A stretch of 64,000 nt of DNA from Betaproteobacteria bacterium (GCA_016234745.1 JACRAR010000043.1:92702-156701), one strand, 5' to 3'; positions 43,556 through 53,181 are shown, counted from the stretch's first letter. Notes: generated by a model not told the origin, from the letters alone. Numbers and translations: made by a program.

Positions 43556-45295
43556 TCAGGGCTCCAGCACATAAGTACCCGGCGCATCTGCAAGTGCGGG
43601 ATATTCCTTGGTTGCAACCGGCGCAGGTTTGGCCAACCTGCCGGACTGCGGCCTGAGCCACGCCATCCAGTCTTCCCACCAGCTTCCGGGACAATGCTCG
43701 GCACGCTCGCGCCAGCTGTCCGGGGTGTCATGCCTTTCCGCCGCGGAGACCCAGTATTCGCGTTTGGGCGGATTGACCACCGGATTGACTATGCCGAGGA
43801 TATGCCCCGATGTTGACAATACATAGCGCTTTGGCCCGGATACGTGATTATTGATGCGGAATGTTTGCAGCCACGGCGCGACATGATCATCCTCGGCACT
43901 CACCGCATAGACCGGTTGGACAATCCGTTCCAAATCGATTTTCTCACCTGCCACCGTCAAGGCATCTTTCTTGATCAGTTTGTTGTCGAGATAGAACTCG
44001 CGCAAATACCATTGATGCATCGCCGCCGGCATGCGCGTCGTGTCCATGTTCCAGAACAGAACATCGAACGGTGGCGGGGTCTCGCCGTACAGGTAGCCAT
44101 GCACCACGTAATGCCAGATCAGGCTGTTGGAGCGCAGCAAACGGAATGCACTGGCCATTTCCTTGCCGTCGAGAAAACCTTTCTCGGACATGGTTCGCGA
44201 TAGCCACTTGAAGCTGTTTTCATCGAGAAATACTTCGATATCGCCCGGTTTGTGATAATCGACCAGCGTGGTGAAGAGCGTCACGCTCGAGACCGGCACC
44301 TTGCCCGCAGGATAATGGCGGTTAGCCCATGCCATGTAGGTAGCCAACGCGGCGCCGCCAATGCAGTAGCCGGCCGCATTCACCTGCTTGGCGCCGGTGA
44401 TGGCACATGCGGTCTCAATGATGGCGCTGATGCCGTCATTGATGTAATCATCGAAGCAGACATCATGCATGCTCGCATCGGGATTCTTCCAGCTCGTAAT
44501 GAATACCGAGAAACCCTGGTCAAGCAGATACTTGACCAGGCTTTTCTTTGGATTCAGATCAAGCACGTAATACTTGTTGATCCAGGGTGTGACGATCACG
44601 ATAGGCTTTTCGTAATTCTTTTCCACCGTAGGAGTGTAGTGCAGCACTTCCAGCAGCCGGTTTCTGAATACCACCTTGCCGGGCGTGGTGGCGAGATTCA
44701 CGCCGACAGTGAAATCATCGGGGTTGGTCATGCGCACCGAACCCGCTTTCAGATCCGCCAGGAAATTCTGCATGCCGCGAATCAGGCTGTCACCATTGGT
44801 TTCGATGGCCTTGCGCATGGCCACCGGATTGCTCCAGAGGAAATTGGTCGGAGCCATGGCGTTAAGCCACTTGCGCCACCAGAAAGCGGCGCGGCGACGG
44901 TCCTTGTTCGATAATCCCGGAGTCTCATACAGCATGTCCTGCATCTGGTGGGTGAATAGCAGATACCACTCCTTGGCGATATCCCAGGTCGCGGTTTCCT
45001 GCCAGAGCGGGTCGCTGAAACGTGTGTCGTCCTGATGCGGCTTGACCAGATCTTCGCTTTGCATGCCCAAGGCACGCTGCCAGGAATGCCATTGCAACGC
45101 CATCAAATCGCTGGAAAACCTGCCCATTTCCTCGGCCAGTTCCTGCGGATGGGACAGCCATGCCAGTTGCGCATGCATCAGTGGTGTTGCCACTCCCATC
45201 GGATCAATGTTGGCTTCGACGGCCTGATTTACGGCGCTCCAGGTCGCATGCGGCGTCAGCGGATTTTTTAAGTGCTTGCTGTTGGTGGTACCCAT
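43556..45295 (-). CDS. phaC: Class I poly(3-hydroxyalkanoate) synthase
   Basis: PhaC polymerises 3-hydroxyacyl-CoA into storage polyester. The 579-residue protein has the lipase-like box GYCIGG with the catalytic Cys, and the catalytic Asp and His in AEDDHVAPW and STSGHILGIVNP. PWINKYYVLDLNP is a family signature. ATG 45295 follows GAGGTAA at a good distance and is preferred to a TTG at 45319 that overlaps the upstream stop. It lies in a minus-strand run with an MBL nuclease, MCP-like and ODP genes. No phaA or phaB is adjacent. Confidence 0.95.
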   Translation of the reverse strand: MGTTNSKHLKNPLTPHATWSAVNQAVEANIDPMGVATPLMHAQLAWLSHPQELAEEMGRFSSDLMALQWHSWQRALGMQSEDLVKPHQDDTRFSDPLWQETATWDIAKEWYLLFTHQMQDMLYETPGLSNKDRRRAAFWWRKWLNAMAPTNFLWSNPVAMRKAIETNGDSLIRGMQNFLADLKAGSVRMTNPDDFTVGVNLATTPGKVVFRNRLLEVLHYTPTVEKNYEKPIVIVTPWINKYYVLDLNPKKSLVKYLLDQGFSVFITSWKNPDASMHDVCFDDYINDGISAIIETACAITGAKQVNAAGYCIGGAALATYMAWANRHYPAGKVPVSSVTLFTTLVDYHKPGDIEVFLDENSFKWLSRTMSEKGFLDGKEMASAFRLLRSNSLIWHYVVHGYLYGETPPPFDVLFWNMDTTRMPAAMHQWYLREFYLDNKLIKKDALTVAGEKIDLERIVQPVYAVSAEDDHVAPWLQTFRINNHVSGPKRYVLSTSGHILGIVNPVVNPPKREYWVSAAERHDTPDSWRERAEHCPGSWWEDWMAWLRPQSGRLAKPAPVATKEYPALADAPGTYVLEP

Positions 45296-45315
45296 TTCAT
45301 TTACCTCAATGTCGA

Positions 45316-46752
45316 TCAATGGATTTCAATGGCTTCCCCGTAGCGAGGCACCGCCACGTCTTGCCAGTGCAGGATTTCCCTGACTGTGGCGGCAAAGCTG
45401 GCGGCGATCTCGGCCTCTCCATGCACAATGAAGCAACGCCGTGGCGGCCTGGAGAAATGCCCCAACCAACCCAGCAAGCCATCCCGGTCGGCGTGCGCCG
45501 ACAAGCCGCCAATGGTATAAATATCGGCGCGAACCGCCAGTTCTTGACCGAACAGCCGCACTCTGCGTGCGCCTTCGACAAGTCGCCGTCCCAGCGTTCC
45601 CGCAGCCTGAAAACCAGTGATCAGGATCGAGCATTCGCGGCGTGACAGATTGTGCTGCAAGTGGTACTTGATCCGCCCCGCATCGCACATGCCGCTTGCT
45701 GAAACAATCACGGCACCGCTCCTGATCTGATTCAAGGCCATCGAATCTTCCACTGTACGAATGTAGCGGATCCGCGGACGATCGGGATGTTGCTGCTGCC
45801 AGTCGATCAGCGCCTGGGTTTCATCATCAAGCAAATGCCGATATTTCATGGTCAGTTCGGTCGCCGACACGGCCATGGGCGAATCGACGTAGATGTCGAG
45901 ATGAGGAAGACGCCCGCGCCGCACCAGATCGGTGAGGACGAATAGCACCTCCTGGGTGCGGCCCACCGAAAACGAAGGCAGGATGACATTGCCGCGCTTA
46001 TTCATGAGCGTCGTGGTTATGGTGTCCACGAGTTCATCCTCTGTCGCGGTAAGCGACTTGTGCAGACGATTGCCATAGGTGGATTCGACCAACAGGACAT
46101 CGGCCTCGCCGATTGCTGTCGGATCCCGCAGCACCGGACGTCCGGCCTGACCAAGATCGCCGGAAAAAACCAGCTTCTTGCACCCGCCGCGCCGGGAGCT
46201 TTCCGCTTCCAAAACAATCTCAAGTATCGCCGAACCAAGAATGTGGCCGGCATCCTGAAATTTGCAGCGCAACGCCCCATGCGGCACAAACTCGACACCA
46301 TATTCAACCGTCTGCAATTGCCTCAGGCAGGACTGGGCTTGCGCCACCGTGTACAGCGGCGCCCGTTCCCACCCGCGTCGTGCATGACGTCCGTGAAAGT
46401 GCCGGTTCTCCCACTCGGATTCTTTTTCCTGAATATGCGCAGAATCGAGCAGCATCACTTGCAATAAGTCGGCGGTTGCCGGTGTCGCATACACCGGACC
46501 GCGATAACCAAGCGCGGTGAGACGCGGCAACAAGCCGGAATGATCGAGATGGGCATGGGTCAGGATGACAAAATCTAGCTCCCGTACCCCGCAGCCCAAG
46601 GCACTTAAATTCTTCCGGTAGGACTCGCGTCCCCCCTGAAACATGCCGCAATCGACCATGAAGCGCAGCATTCGGGAAGAGTCTGTGACAGACTCCACCA
46701 GATAACAGGAACCGGTGACTTCGCCTGCCCCACCGTGAAATGTAATTCGCAT
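45316..46752 (-). CDS. MBL-fold beta-CASP ribonuclease
   Basis: A 478-residue metallo-beta-lactamase/beta-CASP protein. It has the metal-binding ILTHAHLDHSGLLPRL motif, ESTYGNRLH (motif with Glu), and the beta-CASP insert with VDSPMA, SASGMCDAGRIKYHLQHNL and a C-terminal GLSAHADRDGLLGWL. This is the CPSF-100/YSH1-like group of RNA-processing exonucleases. In bacteria the type is often encoded with PHA or stress genes. ATG 46752 gives the conserved MRITFHGGAGEVTGSCY start. An FNR box lies 41 bases upstream. Confidence 0.88.
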   Translation of the reverse strand: MRITFHGGAGEVTGSCYLVESVTDSSRMLRFMVDCGMFQGGRESYRKNLSALGCGVRELDFVILTHAHLDHSGLLPRLTALGYRGPVYATPATADLLQVMLLDSAHIQEKESEWENRHFHGRHARRGWERAPLYTVAQAQSCLRQLQTVEYGVEFVPHGALRCKFQDAGHILGSAILEIVLEAESSRRGGCKKLVFSGDLGQAGRPVLRDPTAIGEADVLLVESTYGNRLHKSLTATEDELVDTITTTLMNKRGNVILPSFSVGRTQEVLFVLTDLVRRGRLPHLDIYVDSPMAVSATELTMKYRHLLDDETQALIDWQQQHPDRPRIRYIRTVEDSMALNQIRSGAVIVSASGMCDAGRIKYHLQHNLSRRECSILITGFQAAGTLGRRLVEGARRVRLFGQELAVRADIYTIGGLSAHADRDGLLGWLGHFSRPPRRCFIVHGEAEIAASFAATVREILHWQDVAVPRYGEAIEIH

Positions 46753-46792
46753 GATGAATAGATGAATGATGCTTGAGTTTGGCCGGGGAGCA

Positions 46793-46833
46793 TTGATCCT
46801 GGTCAAGCAACCTCGGTGACTCTTTCCTATAAT
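46793..46833 (+). promoter_or_regulatory. Class II FNR-dependent promoter, divergent for USP and nuclease-phaC operons
   Basis: TTGAT-CCTG-GTCAA (46793-46806, 9 of 10) lies 21 bases ahead of a perfect TATAAT (46828-46833). The box centre is 41 bases from the predicted start near 46840, exactly class II geometry. On the minus strand CATCAT (46766-46771) sits at the matching distance, so the same box may also drive the nuclease-phaC-MCP-ODP run. Confidence 0.85.
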
Positions 46834-46868
46834 AGGTCTGTAATCCTTAATTTGCGAGGGAGATCGCC

Positions 46869-47312
46869 ATGTTCAAGCATATTCTGGTCCCCACCGATGG
46901 ATCAGCGCTTTCCAACGATGCCATCAAGCGCGCCATCGCTTTCGCCAAGGAAGCCAATGCCAAAATCACTTTTTTCTACGCCAAGCCCGATTACCCGGTG
47001 GCCTTCTATGGCGAAGGTGCATTGATCGATCCCAGCACGCCCGAAAAATTCGCCCAGATGGCGGACAAACAGGCTCAGGAAATCCTCGCCGCCGCTGCGG
47101 AAGAAGCGAATGCAGCGGGTGTCGGCAATGCGTCGATCAGTTCAGTCAGCGATGTTCCATATGAAGCGATCATTGAGGCTGCCAATACGGCGGCTTGCGA
47201 CCTGATCTTCATGGCCTCGCACGGCCGGCGCGGTTTCAGCGGGCTGTTGCTGGGAAGCGAAACACAGAAAGTATTGACGCATTCCAAAGTTCCGGTTCTG
47301 GTCTACCGCTGA
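46869..47312 (+). CDS. Universal stress protein, UspA family
   Basis: A 147-residue single USP domain. MFKHILVPTDGSALS at the N-terminus and ASHGRRGFSGLLLGSETQKVL (near the C-terminus) carry the ATP-binding GxxGxxxxxxGS pattern. GAGGGAG precedes the ATG. The strong FNR promoter upstream predicts induction under oxygen limitation, similar to anaerobic USPs in other proteobacteria. Confidence 0.93.
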   Translation: MFKHILVPTDGSALSNDAIKRAIAFAKEANAKITFFYAKPDYPVAFYGEGALIDPSTPEKFAQMADKQAQEILAAAAEEANAAGVGNASISSVSDVPYEAIIEAANTAACDLIFMASHGRRGFSGLLLGSETQKVLTHSKVPVLVYR

Positions 47313-47347
47313 CTCGCTGCGCAGATTCCTGCGGCAGGCGTTCTGCT

Positions 47348-47578
47348 TCAGTGCTTGCTGTCCTCTGGTGTGTGCTGGATAAAAACGGTAAACAAGCTGG
47401 AAGCCGCGCAGACCAACCAAAACCCGAAGAAGCCAATTGAGTAGGTCGCGGTTCTCGAAATACGCACGGGCTCGCCGAAGAGGTAGAGCTCCTGCGGATC
47501 GATCAGCGTAAAAAACACCACTTCGGCCAATCCGGCAACGACAAAGGAGGGCCAAAGAATCCAGATCAACTGCTTCAT
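47348..47578 (-). CDS. Small two-helix membrane protein next to ccoH
   Basis: A 76-residue protein with two predicted membrane helices (LIWILWPSFVVAGLAEVVFF and YSIGFFGFWLVCAASSLFTVF) and a short connecting loop. GGGAG is at a good distance from the ATG. It lies 33 bases after ccoH on the same strand, so it is likely a late gene of the cbb3 maturation operon. No family could be assigned from sequence alone. Confidence 0.7.
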   Translation of the reverse strand: MKQLIWILWPSFVVAGLAEVVFFTLIDPQELYLFGEPVRISRTATYSIGFFGFWLVCAASSLFTVFIQHTPEDSKH

Positions 47579-47611
47579 TGAATGCTCCCTGCTTGGTTGT
47601 CATGAATGGGT

Positions 47612-48187
47612 TTATTTTACATCTGAACCATTCGCTCGGGATGGCAATCCGGCGGGATGCGCTGCTTCCGGTCTGCTGCCGATGACGGTTTCACCTGCTG
47701 CCGGCAGCATGATATTTCCCAGCATGCGCCAGGTTCTGGCATCGTCTTCCAGCAATACCACCCAGTGACCCGTCGCGGGCAATCTGAACTTGCCGCTGTA
47801 GCGACCTTCCGCGAGCGACAGAATTTGGCTTTGGTCGAGGCCGGCACGCGTCGGATGTGAAACTGTAACTCTGATCTGCGGCGGCGGCACGAAGCTTGTT
47901 TGTTTGGAGCTGAGCCTGACGTTGATGCTGTCAAGCTTCAGGCTCACCCCGGCTTCCAGTTCAAGCTGTTGGGCGCGGCCGGTGAGAGCCAGCGTCTGGT
48001 TGATCGCCAGTCCTTTCTTGTAATAATCCTCGGTCACCAGTCCGTCGCTGGATTTGATCGCCAGCCATAACGTGACCATGCTCGCCACAATCACAATCGC
48101 CGGCCCCGAGATAAGCAGCCAGGGCCAGCGATGGTGATACCAGGGGAGTACTGGCTGATCCGACAAGTTGTTCCGAGGTGCTTCCAT
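47612..48187 (-). CDS. ccoH: FixH/CcoH cbb3 oxidase assembly protein
   Basis: A 191-residue membrane protein. One N-terminal helix (WLLISGPAIVIVASMVTLWLAI) is followed by VTEDYYKKGLAINQ, the FixH signature, and a periplasmic immunoglobulin-like domain. FixH/CcoH is needed for cbb3 oxidase assembly and copper insertion. The ATG at 48187 gives MEAPRNN; longer versions run into ccoG. It starts seven bases after the ccoG stop. Confidence 0.88.
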   Translation of the reverse strand: MEAPRNNLSDQPVLPWYHHRWPWLLISGPAIVIVASMVTLWLAIKSSDGLVTEDYYKKGLAINQTLALTGRAQQLELEAGVSLKLDSINVRLSSKQTSFVPPPQIRVTVSHPTRAGLDQSQILSLAEGRYSGKFRLPATGHWVVLLEDDARTWRMLGNIMLPAAGETVIGSRPEAAHPAGLPSRANGSDVK

Positions 48188-48194
48188 AGATTTG

Positions 48195-49640
48195 CTAATG
48201 TCCCGCGTTCTGCGGCATGATGAAACTGGCTTTTTCATGCACCGCAATCCTCTCGTCGTTGACTGCTTTCACGTCGAAATAGATGCGGTTCGATCCCGGC
48301 GCGCCGGATTCCGGGGGCGCATAAACCTCCAGGGACACCGTCTCGGTTTTCATGGCAGGAACCTCGATCCGGAAAGACGGTTGGTGCAGGATCGAGATCC
48401 GATCCATGCCGCTGATGCTGATTACATACGTGCGGTCGACTTCGCTGACATTCATGATCTTCAAACCGAACGAGTTTTCGACCATGCCACTTTCATCTTC
48501 GCGCGATAAGCTGTTGCGATCGCGGATGACATCGACCTTGAGCGGCGTCCTCGTGGCGATGCCATACCCGGCGGCGCCGACAATTGCAACCAGCAACAGG
48601 CCATAGATCATGATCCGCGGGCGGATCAGGTGGGCCAGAATCTCTTTACGCTGCCACTTTTTCTGCATGGCATGCTCGGTTGAATAGCGGATCAGGCCAC
48701 GCGGATAGCCCATCTTGTCCATGACCGTGTCGCAACCGTCGATACAGGCGGAGCAACCGATGCACTCGTATTGCAGCCCCTGCCGGATATCGATGCCGGT
48801 CGGGCAGACCTGGACGCAAATGCCGCAGTCGATGCAGTCGCCCTTGCCGGCGGACTTGTAATCGAGTTTCTTGGGACGGGCGCCACGCGGCTCACCGCGT
48901 CCTTCGTCGTAGGTCACGATCAAGGTATCGGGATCGAACATGACGCTCTGGAAGCGCGCATAGGGGCACATATATTTGCAAACTTGTTCGCGCATGTAGC
49001 CGGCGTTGCCATAGGTGGCGAAGCCGTAGAACAACAGCCAGAATATTTCCCATGGGCCAAGCGCGAGTTTCATGACTTCGCCCGCCAATGTCTTGATCGG
49101 CGTGAAGTAACCCACGAAAGTAAAGCCGGTCCATAGCGCGAACAGCAGCCAGGCCAGGTGCTTGGCAAACTTGCGCGAGAACTTGTGCAGATTCATGGCC
49201 TGTTGGTCGAGTTTGATGCGGGCGTTCCGGTCACCCTCGATCATCTTCTCGATCCACATGAATATTTCGCTATACACGGTCTGTGGGCAGGCGTAACCGC
49301 AAAACAGCCGACCGCCAACGGCGGTGAATAAAAACAGCGCATACGCCGAAACGATCAGAAGCACCGCCAGATAGAAGATGTCCTGCGGCCAGAAAATCAA
49401 GCCGAATATGTAGAACTTGCGCTCCACCAGGTCGAACAGCACTGCCTGACGCCCATTCCAGGGCAACCAGCAAAGGCCGTAATACAGCAACTGGGTGAAC
49501 CACACGAGCGCCCAGCGCCAGGTCGCAAAAACCCCGGTCACTGACCGTATGTAAATCTTCTTGTGAGCTTCGTAAAGCGACTGTTCGATTACAGCCTCAG
49601 TTCCTGCTTGGCTACCGGGCTGAGACTTGGCCTTGTTCAT
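48195..49640 (-). CDS. ccoG: Cytochrome c oxidase accessory protein CcoG
   Basis: A 481-residue membrane iron-sulfur protein (RdxB/FixG). Membrane helices and the periplasmic-type CGYACPQTVYSEIFMW motif are followed by two [4Fe-4S] sites (CIDCGICVQVCPTGIDIR, CIGCSACIDGCD), and then a C-terminal Ig-like domain (~380-475). CcoG reduces Cu(II) for cbb3 assembly. The 73-base gap to ccoP carries a strong terminator and an A+T-rich promoter-like stretch, so ccoG-ccoH has its own promoter. Confidence 0.94.
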   Translation of the reverse strand: MNKAKSQPGSQAGTEAVIEQSLYEAHKKIYIRSVTGVFATWRWALVWFTQLLYYGLCWLPWNGRQAVLFDLVERKFYIFGLIFWPQDIFYLAVLLIVSAYALFLFTAVGGRLFCGYACPQTVYSEIFMWIEKMIEGDRNARIKLDQQAMNLHKFSRKFAKHLAWLLFALWTGFTFVGYFTPIKTLAGEVMKLALGPWEIFWLLFYGFATYGNAGYMREQVCKYMCPYARFQSVMFDPDTLIVTYDEGRGEPRGARPKKLDYKSAGKGDCIDCGICVQVCPTGIDIRQGLQYECIGCSACIDGCDTVMDKMGYPRGLIRYSTEHAMQKKWQRKEILAHLIRPRIMIYGLLLVAIVGAAGYGIATRTPLKVDVIRDRNSLSREDESGMVENSFGLKIMNVSEVDRTYVISISGMDRISILHQPSFRIEVPAMKTETVSLEVYAPPESGAPGSNRIYFDVKAVNDERIAVHEKASFIMPQNAGH

Positions 49641-49650
49641 ATCAAGTCTA

Positions 49651-49672
49651 TTAGAAAATTCTAATAATTATA
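49651..49672 (-). promoter_or_regulatory. A+T-rich promoter-like region of ccoG
   Basis: On the minus strand a perfect TATAAT (49667-49672) lies 26 bases upstream of the ccoG ATG, directly followed by the inverted repeat TTAGAA-N2-TTCTAA (49651-49664). No good -35 is present because the ccoP terminator occupies that position. An activator- or operator-controlled promoter is possible. Confidence 0.4.
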
Positions 49673-49676
49673 AATC

Positions 49677-49703
49677 AAAAAAACCCCGGGGTTACCCCCG
49701 GGG
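49677..49703 (-). terminator. Rho-independent terminator of ccoNOQP
   Basis: CCCCGGGG, a GTAA loop and CCCCGGGG form a perfect 8-bp stem followed by seven T on the minus strand, 10 bases after the ccoP stop. Confidence 0.95.
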
Positions 49704-49713
49704 AGATTCCGGT

Positions 49714-50691
49714 TTATTTCGCGTCGGTCTTCGGTGCAGCAGCTGCATCCGTTCCCGCCGGGGCCGGAGCCGCCGGCGCTGCAACAGCGCCTCCGCCTAA
49801 ACCATAGACATAAGCTGCCAGAATATTTGCCTTGGCTTCGCCAAGAAAATCCTTGTGAGGCTGCATCTGCAAGGTACGTCCCTTGGTGATGATTTCTATG
49901 ATGGCCTCTTCACGGCTGCTGAAGAGCCAGATCTTGTCAGTCAGATTGGGAGCGCCGACGGCCTGGTTGCCCTTGCCATCCAAGCCATGGCAAGCGCTGC
50001 AAACCTGCTTGAATTTCTCGGCGCCCTTGGTGGCCAGAATGCTGTCATGCGCCAATCCGGACAGGGACCGGACGTAGTTGGCGACTTCCTTGGCACCAGC
50101 CGCACCGCCAATCGCTTCGGGATTGCCGCCATAGGCCGGCATGACGCCCATCCGTCCTTCCATGATCGAGGTCATGATCTGCTCGGGTGCGCCGCCATAC
50201 AACCAGTCGTTATCCGTCAGGTTGGGGTAGCCTTTGCCGCCCTTCGCATCCGAGCCATGACATTGCGCGCAGTAGGTAAGGAACAGGCTCTTGCCCATTT
50301 CCTTTGCTTTCGGATCAACGGCCACTGCGCGGATATCCTGCTTCTTGAAGGACTCGAAGATCGGATCGTACTTGGCCTTGGCGTCGGCTATTTCCTTGTC
50401 ATACTGCCCCTGCGACGACCAGGTAAACTGCCCGGCAAAGCTGCCAAGACCCGGATAAACGGCCAGGTAACCCAGCGAAAAAACCACCGTGATGTAGAAC
50501 ATCCAACGCCACCAGTTCGGCAGGGGGTTGCTGTACTCCTCGAGATTTTCATCCCAGACATGGTGTGTCGTCTCGCCCGGCGTGTATTTGGCCTTGTCCT
50601 GCATCCACAAAAATACGCCGCAGCCTATCACGCTAACCAACACGAGCACCGAAATATAGGTGCTCCAGAATCCACTGACAAAATCACTCAT
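49714..50691 (-). CDS. ccoP: cbb3 cytochrome oxidase subunit III (di-heme cytochrome c)
   Basis: A 325-residue membrane-anchored cytochrome. Two N-terminal membrane helices are followed by two c-type heme sites, CAQCHGSD and CSACHGLDG, each with a downstream Met ligand (GVMPAYGG, LQMQPHKD). A low-complexity Ala/Pro tail ends the protein. It passes electrons to CcoN. The ATG overlaps the ccoQ stop by four bases. Confidence 0.96.
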   Translation of the reverse strand: MSDFVSGFWSTYISVLVLVSVIGCGVFLWMQDKAKYTPGETTHHVWDENLEEYSNPLPNWWRWMFYITVVFSLGYLAVYPGLGSFAGQFTWSSQGQYDKEIADAKAKYDPIFESFKKQDIRAVAVDPKAKEMGKSLFLTYCAQCHGSDAKGGKGYPNLTDNDWLYGGAPEQIMTSIMEGRMGVMPAYGGNPEAIGGAAGAKEVANYVRSLSGLAHDSILATKGAEKFKQVCSACHGLDGKGNQAVGAPNLTDKIWLFSSREEAIIEIITKGRTLQMQPHKDFLGEAKANILAAYVYGLGGGAVAAPAAPAPAGTDAAAAPKTDAK

Positions 50692-50885
50692 GATGCTTTC
50701 CTTTCGTTTAACCGATAGGTTGCGGTCTGCTTGGCCGCCTCCACCGGTTCGTCATCCGTAAAAGGCAGCAGCGCTGCCTCCTCGAACGCCTGCTTGCGTT
50801 TGCCGCTGTATGCCCACCAGACGATGGCGATGAACAATGCAAACGTCACCACCGTGAACAGCGAGCGCAGGTCGTTGATGTCCAT
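50688..50885 (-). CDS. ccoQ: cbb3 oxidase small subunit CcoQ
   Basis: A 65-residue single-helix subunit (DLRSLFTVVTFALFIAIVWWAY) with the FPFxDDE-like LLPFTDDEP motif, typical of CcoQ/FixQ. It stabilises the oxidase complex. It begins two bases after the ccoO stop and overlaps ccoP by four. Confidence 0.92.
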   Translation of the reverse strand: MDINDLRSLFTVVTFALFIAIVWWAYSGKRKQAFEEAALLPFTDDEPVEAAKQTATYRLNERKAS

Positions 50886-50887
50886 GA

Positions 50888-51511
50888 TCAGTTGGCTTGC
50901 TTGAGGACGGTGCCCAAGCCCTGCAGATAGGCAACCAGCACATCCAGTTCGGTCTTGCCTTTGAGCTGCTCCTTGGCTCCGGCAATTTCGGCATCCGAGT
51001 ACGCAGGCTTTCCGCCAACCTTGGTTACTGCATTGAGCGCGCGCATCTTGTTCTCGATGTCATCGCTCTTGACCGGACGATCCAGCCAGGGATAGGCCGG
51101 CATGTTCGACTCCGGCACCACGTCGCGCGGCTGATTCAGGTGGGTGCGGTGCCATTCGTCGGAAAACCGCCCGCCAACCCGGGCCAGGTCCGGACCGGTG
51201 CGCTTGGAACCCCACTGGAAGGGATGGTCATAGACGAATTCGCCGGCGACCGAGTAGTGGCCATAACGTTCGGTCTCGGCACGGAACGGCCGGATCATCT
51301 GCGAATGGCAGTTGTAGCAGCCTTCGCGGATATAGATATCGCGCCCAACCAGACGCACCGGATCGTAGGGCTTGAGGTTGGCCACCGGTTCAGTGGTGGA
51401 TTTCTGGAAGAACAGCGGAACGATCTCGACCAAGCCGCCGACACTGATCAGCAAAATGATCAGGACGACCATGATGCCGATGTTCGATTCAATTTTGTCG
51501 TGAGTTAACAT
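50888..51511 (-). CDS. ccoO: cbb3 cytochrome oxidase subunit II (mono-heme cytochrome c)
   Basis: A 207-residue membrane-anchored cytochrome c. One N-terminal helix ([20 protein letters not shown]) is followed by [14 protein letters not shown] with the heme-binding CxxCH, and a Met ligand in [10 protein letters not shown]. The ATG at 51511 follows GGAGAAAGG and gives the expected [10 protein letters not shown] start. It lies 16 bases after ccoN. Confidence 0.96.
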   Translation of the reverse strand: MLTHDKIESNIGIMVVLIILLISVGGLVEIVPLFFQKSTTEPVANLKPYDPVRLVGRDIYIREGCYNCHSQMIRPFRAETERYGHYSVAGEFVYDHPFQWGSKRTGPDLARVGGRFSDEWHRTHLNQPRDVVPESNMPAYPWLDRPVKSDDIENKMRALNAVTKVGGKPAYSDAEIAGAKEQLKGKTELDVLVAYLQGLGTVLKQAN

Positions 51512-51527
51512 GTTGCCTTTCTCCCTA

Positions 51528-52958
51528 TCAGGCGTGCGCCGCAGCGGGCTCAAGCACGGGTGCATCGACCGCCTTGCCGCTGGCGATGGTCTTGAACATG
51601 TTGTAGGCCATCAGCAGCATTCCGACGAGGAACAATGTGCCGCCCAGCAGCCGGATCGTATAGAACGGGTAGGTCGCCTTGACCGACTCGACGAAGGAAT
51701 AGGTCAGCGTGCCATCCGCATTGGTGGCGCGCCACATCAATCCCTGCATGACGCCGGCAATCCACATCGGGGCGATATACAGAACCACGCCGATGGTCGA
51801 GACCCAGAAATGCGTGTTGATCAATCTGACGCTGTACATCTCCATCTTGCCGAACAGGCGCGGCAACATGTAGTAGGTACAGCCGATGGCCACCATCGCC
51901 ACCCAGCCGAGCGCGCCCGAGTGCACGTGGCCGACAGTCCAGTCTGTGTAGTGCGACAAGGCATTTACGGTCTTGATCGACATCATCGGTCCCTCGAAGG
52001 TGGACATGCCGTAGAAGGACAATGAAGTGATCAGGAATTTCAGGATCGGGTCATCGCGCAACTTGTGCCAGGCACCCGACAACGTCATGATGCCGTTGAT
52101 CATGCCGCCCCAGGAAGGCGCCAGAAGGATCAGAGAAAACACCATGCCGAGTGACTGGGTCCAGTCCGGCAACGCCGTGTAATGCAAATGGTGCGGGCCA
52201 GCCCACATATAGGTGAACACCAGAGCCCAGAAGTGCACCACCGACAGCCGGTAGGAATAGACCGGGCGGCCAGCCTGTTTGGGCACGAAATAGTACATCA
52301 TGCCGAGGAAGCCGGCGGTAAGGAAGAACCCCACTGCGTTATGGCCATACCACCACTGCACCATGGCATCCTGCGCGCCGGCGTAGGCCGAATAGGATTT
52401 CATCGGGAAGAAACTGACAGGAATTTCGGCGCTGTTGACCAGATGCAAGACCGCGACTGTCAGGATGAATCCGCCGAAGAACCAGTTCGCCACATAGATG
52501 TGCGGCGTCTTGCGTTTGATGATGGTGCCAAAGAACACCAACGCATAGGACACCCAGACGGCGGTGATCAAAATGTCGATCGGCCACTCGAGTTCGGCGT
52601 ATTCCTTGCCCGTGGTGAAACCAAGCGGGAGGGTCACGGCGGCCAGCACAATGATCAATTGCCAACCCCAGAAGGTAAAACCAGCCAAAGCCGGTGCAAA
52701 CAACGGCGTGTGGCAAGTCCTCTGCACCGAGTAGTACGACGTGGCGAACAAGGCACAGCCGCCAAAAGCGAAAATTACCGCATTGGTGTGCAATGGACGC
52801 AGCCTCCCGTACGACAGCCACTCGACGACGTTCAATTCGGGCCAAATCAACTGGGCAGCGATGATCACGCCGACCAGCATGCCGACTATGCCCCAAATCA
52901 CAGTCATCACAGCGAATTGGCGCACGACTTTGTAGTTGTAAGTCGCTTGCGATTGCAT
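51528..52958 (-). CDS. ccoN: cbb3 cytochrome oxidase subunit I
   Basis: The 476-residue catalytic heme-copper subunit. It has 12 membrane helices; low-spin heme His in [11 protein letters not shown], Cu(B) His and the Tyr-His crosslink region in [11 protein letters not shown] and [10 protein letters not shown], and distal His in [17 protein letters not shown] 52958 ([16 protein letters not shown]) is the expected start, behind GAGAGG. An FNR-like box lies 151 bases upstream. cbb3 oxidases have high oxygen affinity, so this is the microaerobic terminal oxidase. Confidence 0.97.
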   Translation of the reverse strand: MQSQATYNYKVVRQFAVMTVIWGIVGMLVGVIIAAQLIWPELNVVEWLSYGRLRPLHTNAVIFAFGGCALFATSYYSVQRTCHTPLFAPALAGFTFWGWQLIIVLAAVTLPLGFTTGKEYAELEWPIDILITAVWVSYALVFFGTIIKRKTPHIYVANWFFGGFILTVAVLHLVNSAEIPVSFFPMKSYSAYAGAQDAMVQWWYGHNAVGFFLTAGFLGMMYYFVPKQAGRPVYSYRLSVVHFWALVFTYMWAGPHHLHYTALPDWTQSLGMVFSLILLAPSWGGMINGIMTLSGAWHKLRDDPILKFLITSLSFYGMSTFEGPMMSIKTVNALSHYTDWTVGHVHSGALGWVAMVAIGCTYYMLPRLFGKMEMYSVRLINTHFWVSTIGVVLYIAPMWIAGVMQGLMWRATNADGTLTYSFVESVKATYPFYTIRLLGGTLFLVGMLLMAYNMFKTIASGKAVDAPVLEPAAAHA

Positions 52959-53108
52959 GATGGTTTTACCTCTCAATAAAAAACAAACCGATTGCCCACT
53001 AGCCCGGATCAAACATGAGCTACGCTACTTCGACTGGAATACAAAGCGAAAACGAAAAACAAATACCCCTATCTCCACACAGGATATCAGGGGCAGAGAA
53101 ACAAAATA

Positions 53109-53122
53109 CTGACTAATGTCAA
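53109..53122 (-). promoter_or_regulatory. FNR-type box upstream of ccoN
   Basis: On the minus strand TTGAC-ATTA-GTCAG matches 7 of 10 positions of the FNR consensus. Class II spacing would place the start near 53074 with GATATC as a weak -10. ccoNOQP operons are commonly FNR-activated. The same CTGAC-N4-GTCAA sequence occurs at 57226-57239. Confidence 0.55.
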
Positions 53123-53124
53123 CT

Positions 53125-53181
53125 GGAGGCGTTTCCGTGACAGGCTGATTGATTCAATCCACGCTGCCACGGAACACCTCC
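53125..53181. repeat. 57-bp imperfect inverted repeat between cydX and ccoN
   Basis: GGAGGCGTTTCCGTG and CACGGAACACCTCC pair with one bulge and one mismatch and enclose a second dyad, GATTGA-T-TCAATC (53147-53159). CCTCC at 53177-53181 could instead pair with GGAGG at 53184-53188. It may end or attenuate the cyd transcript, but no T tract follows. Confidence 0.5.
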
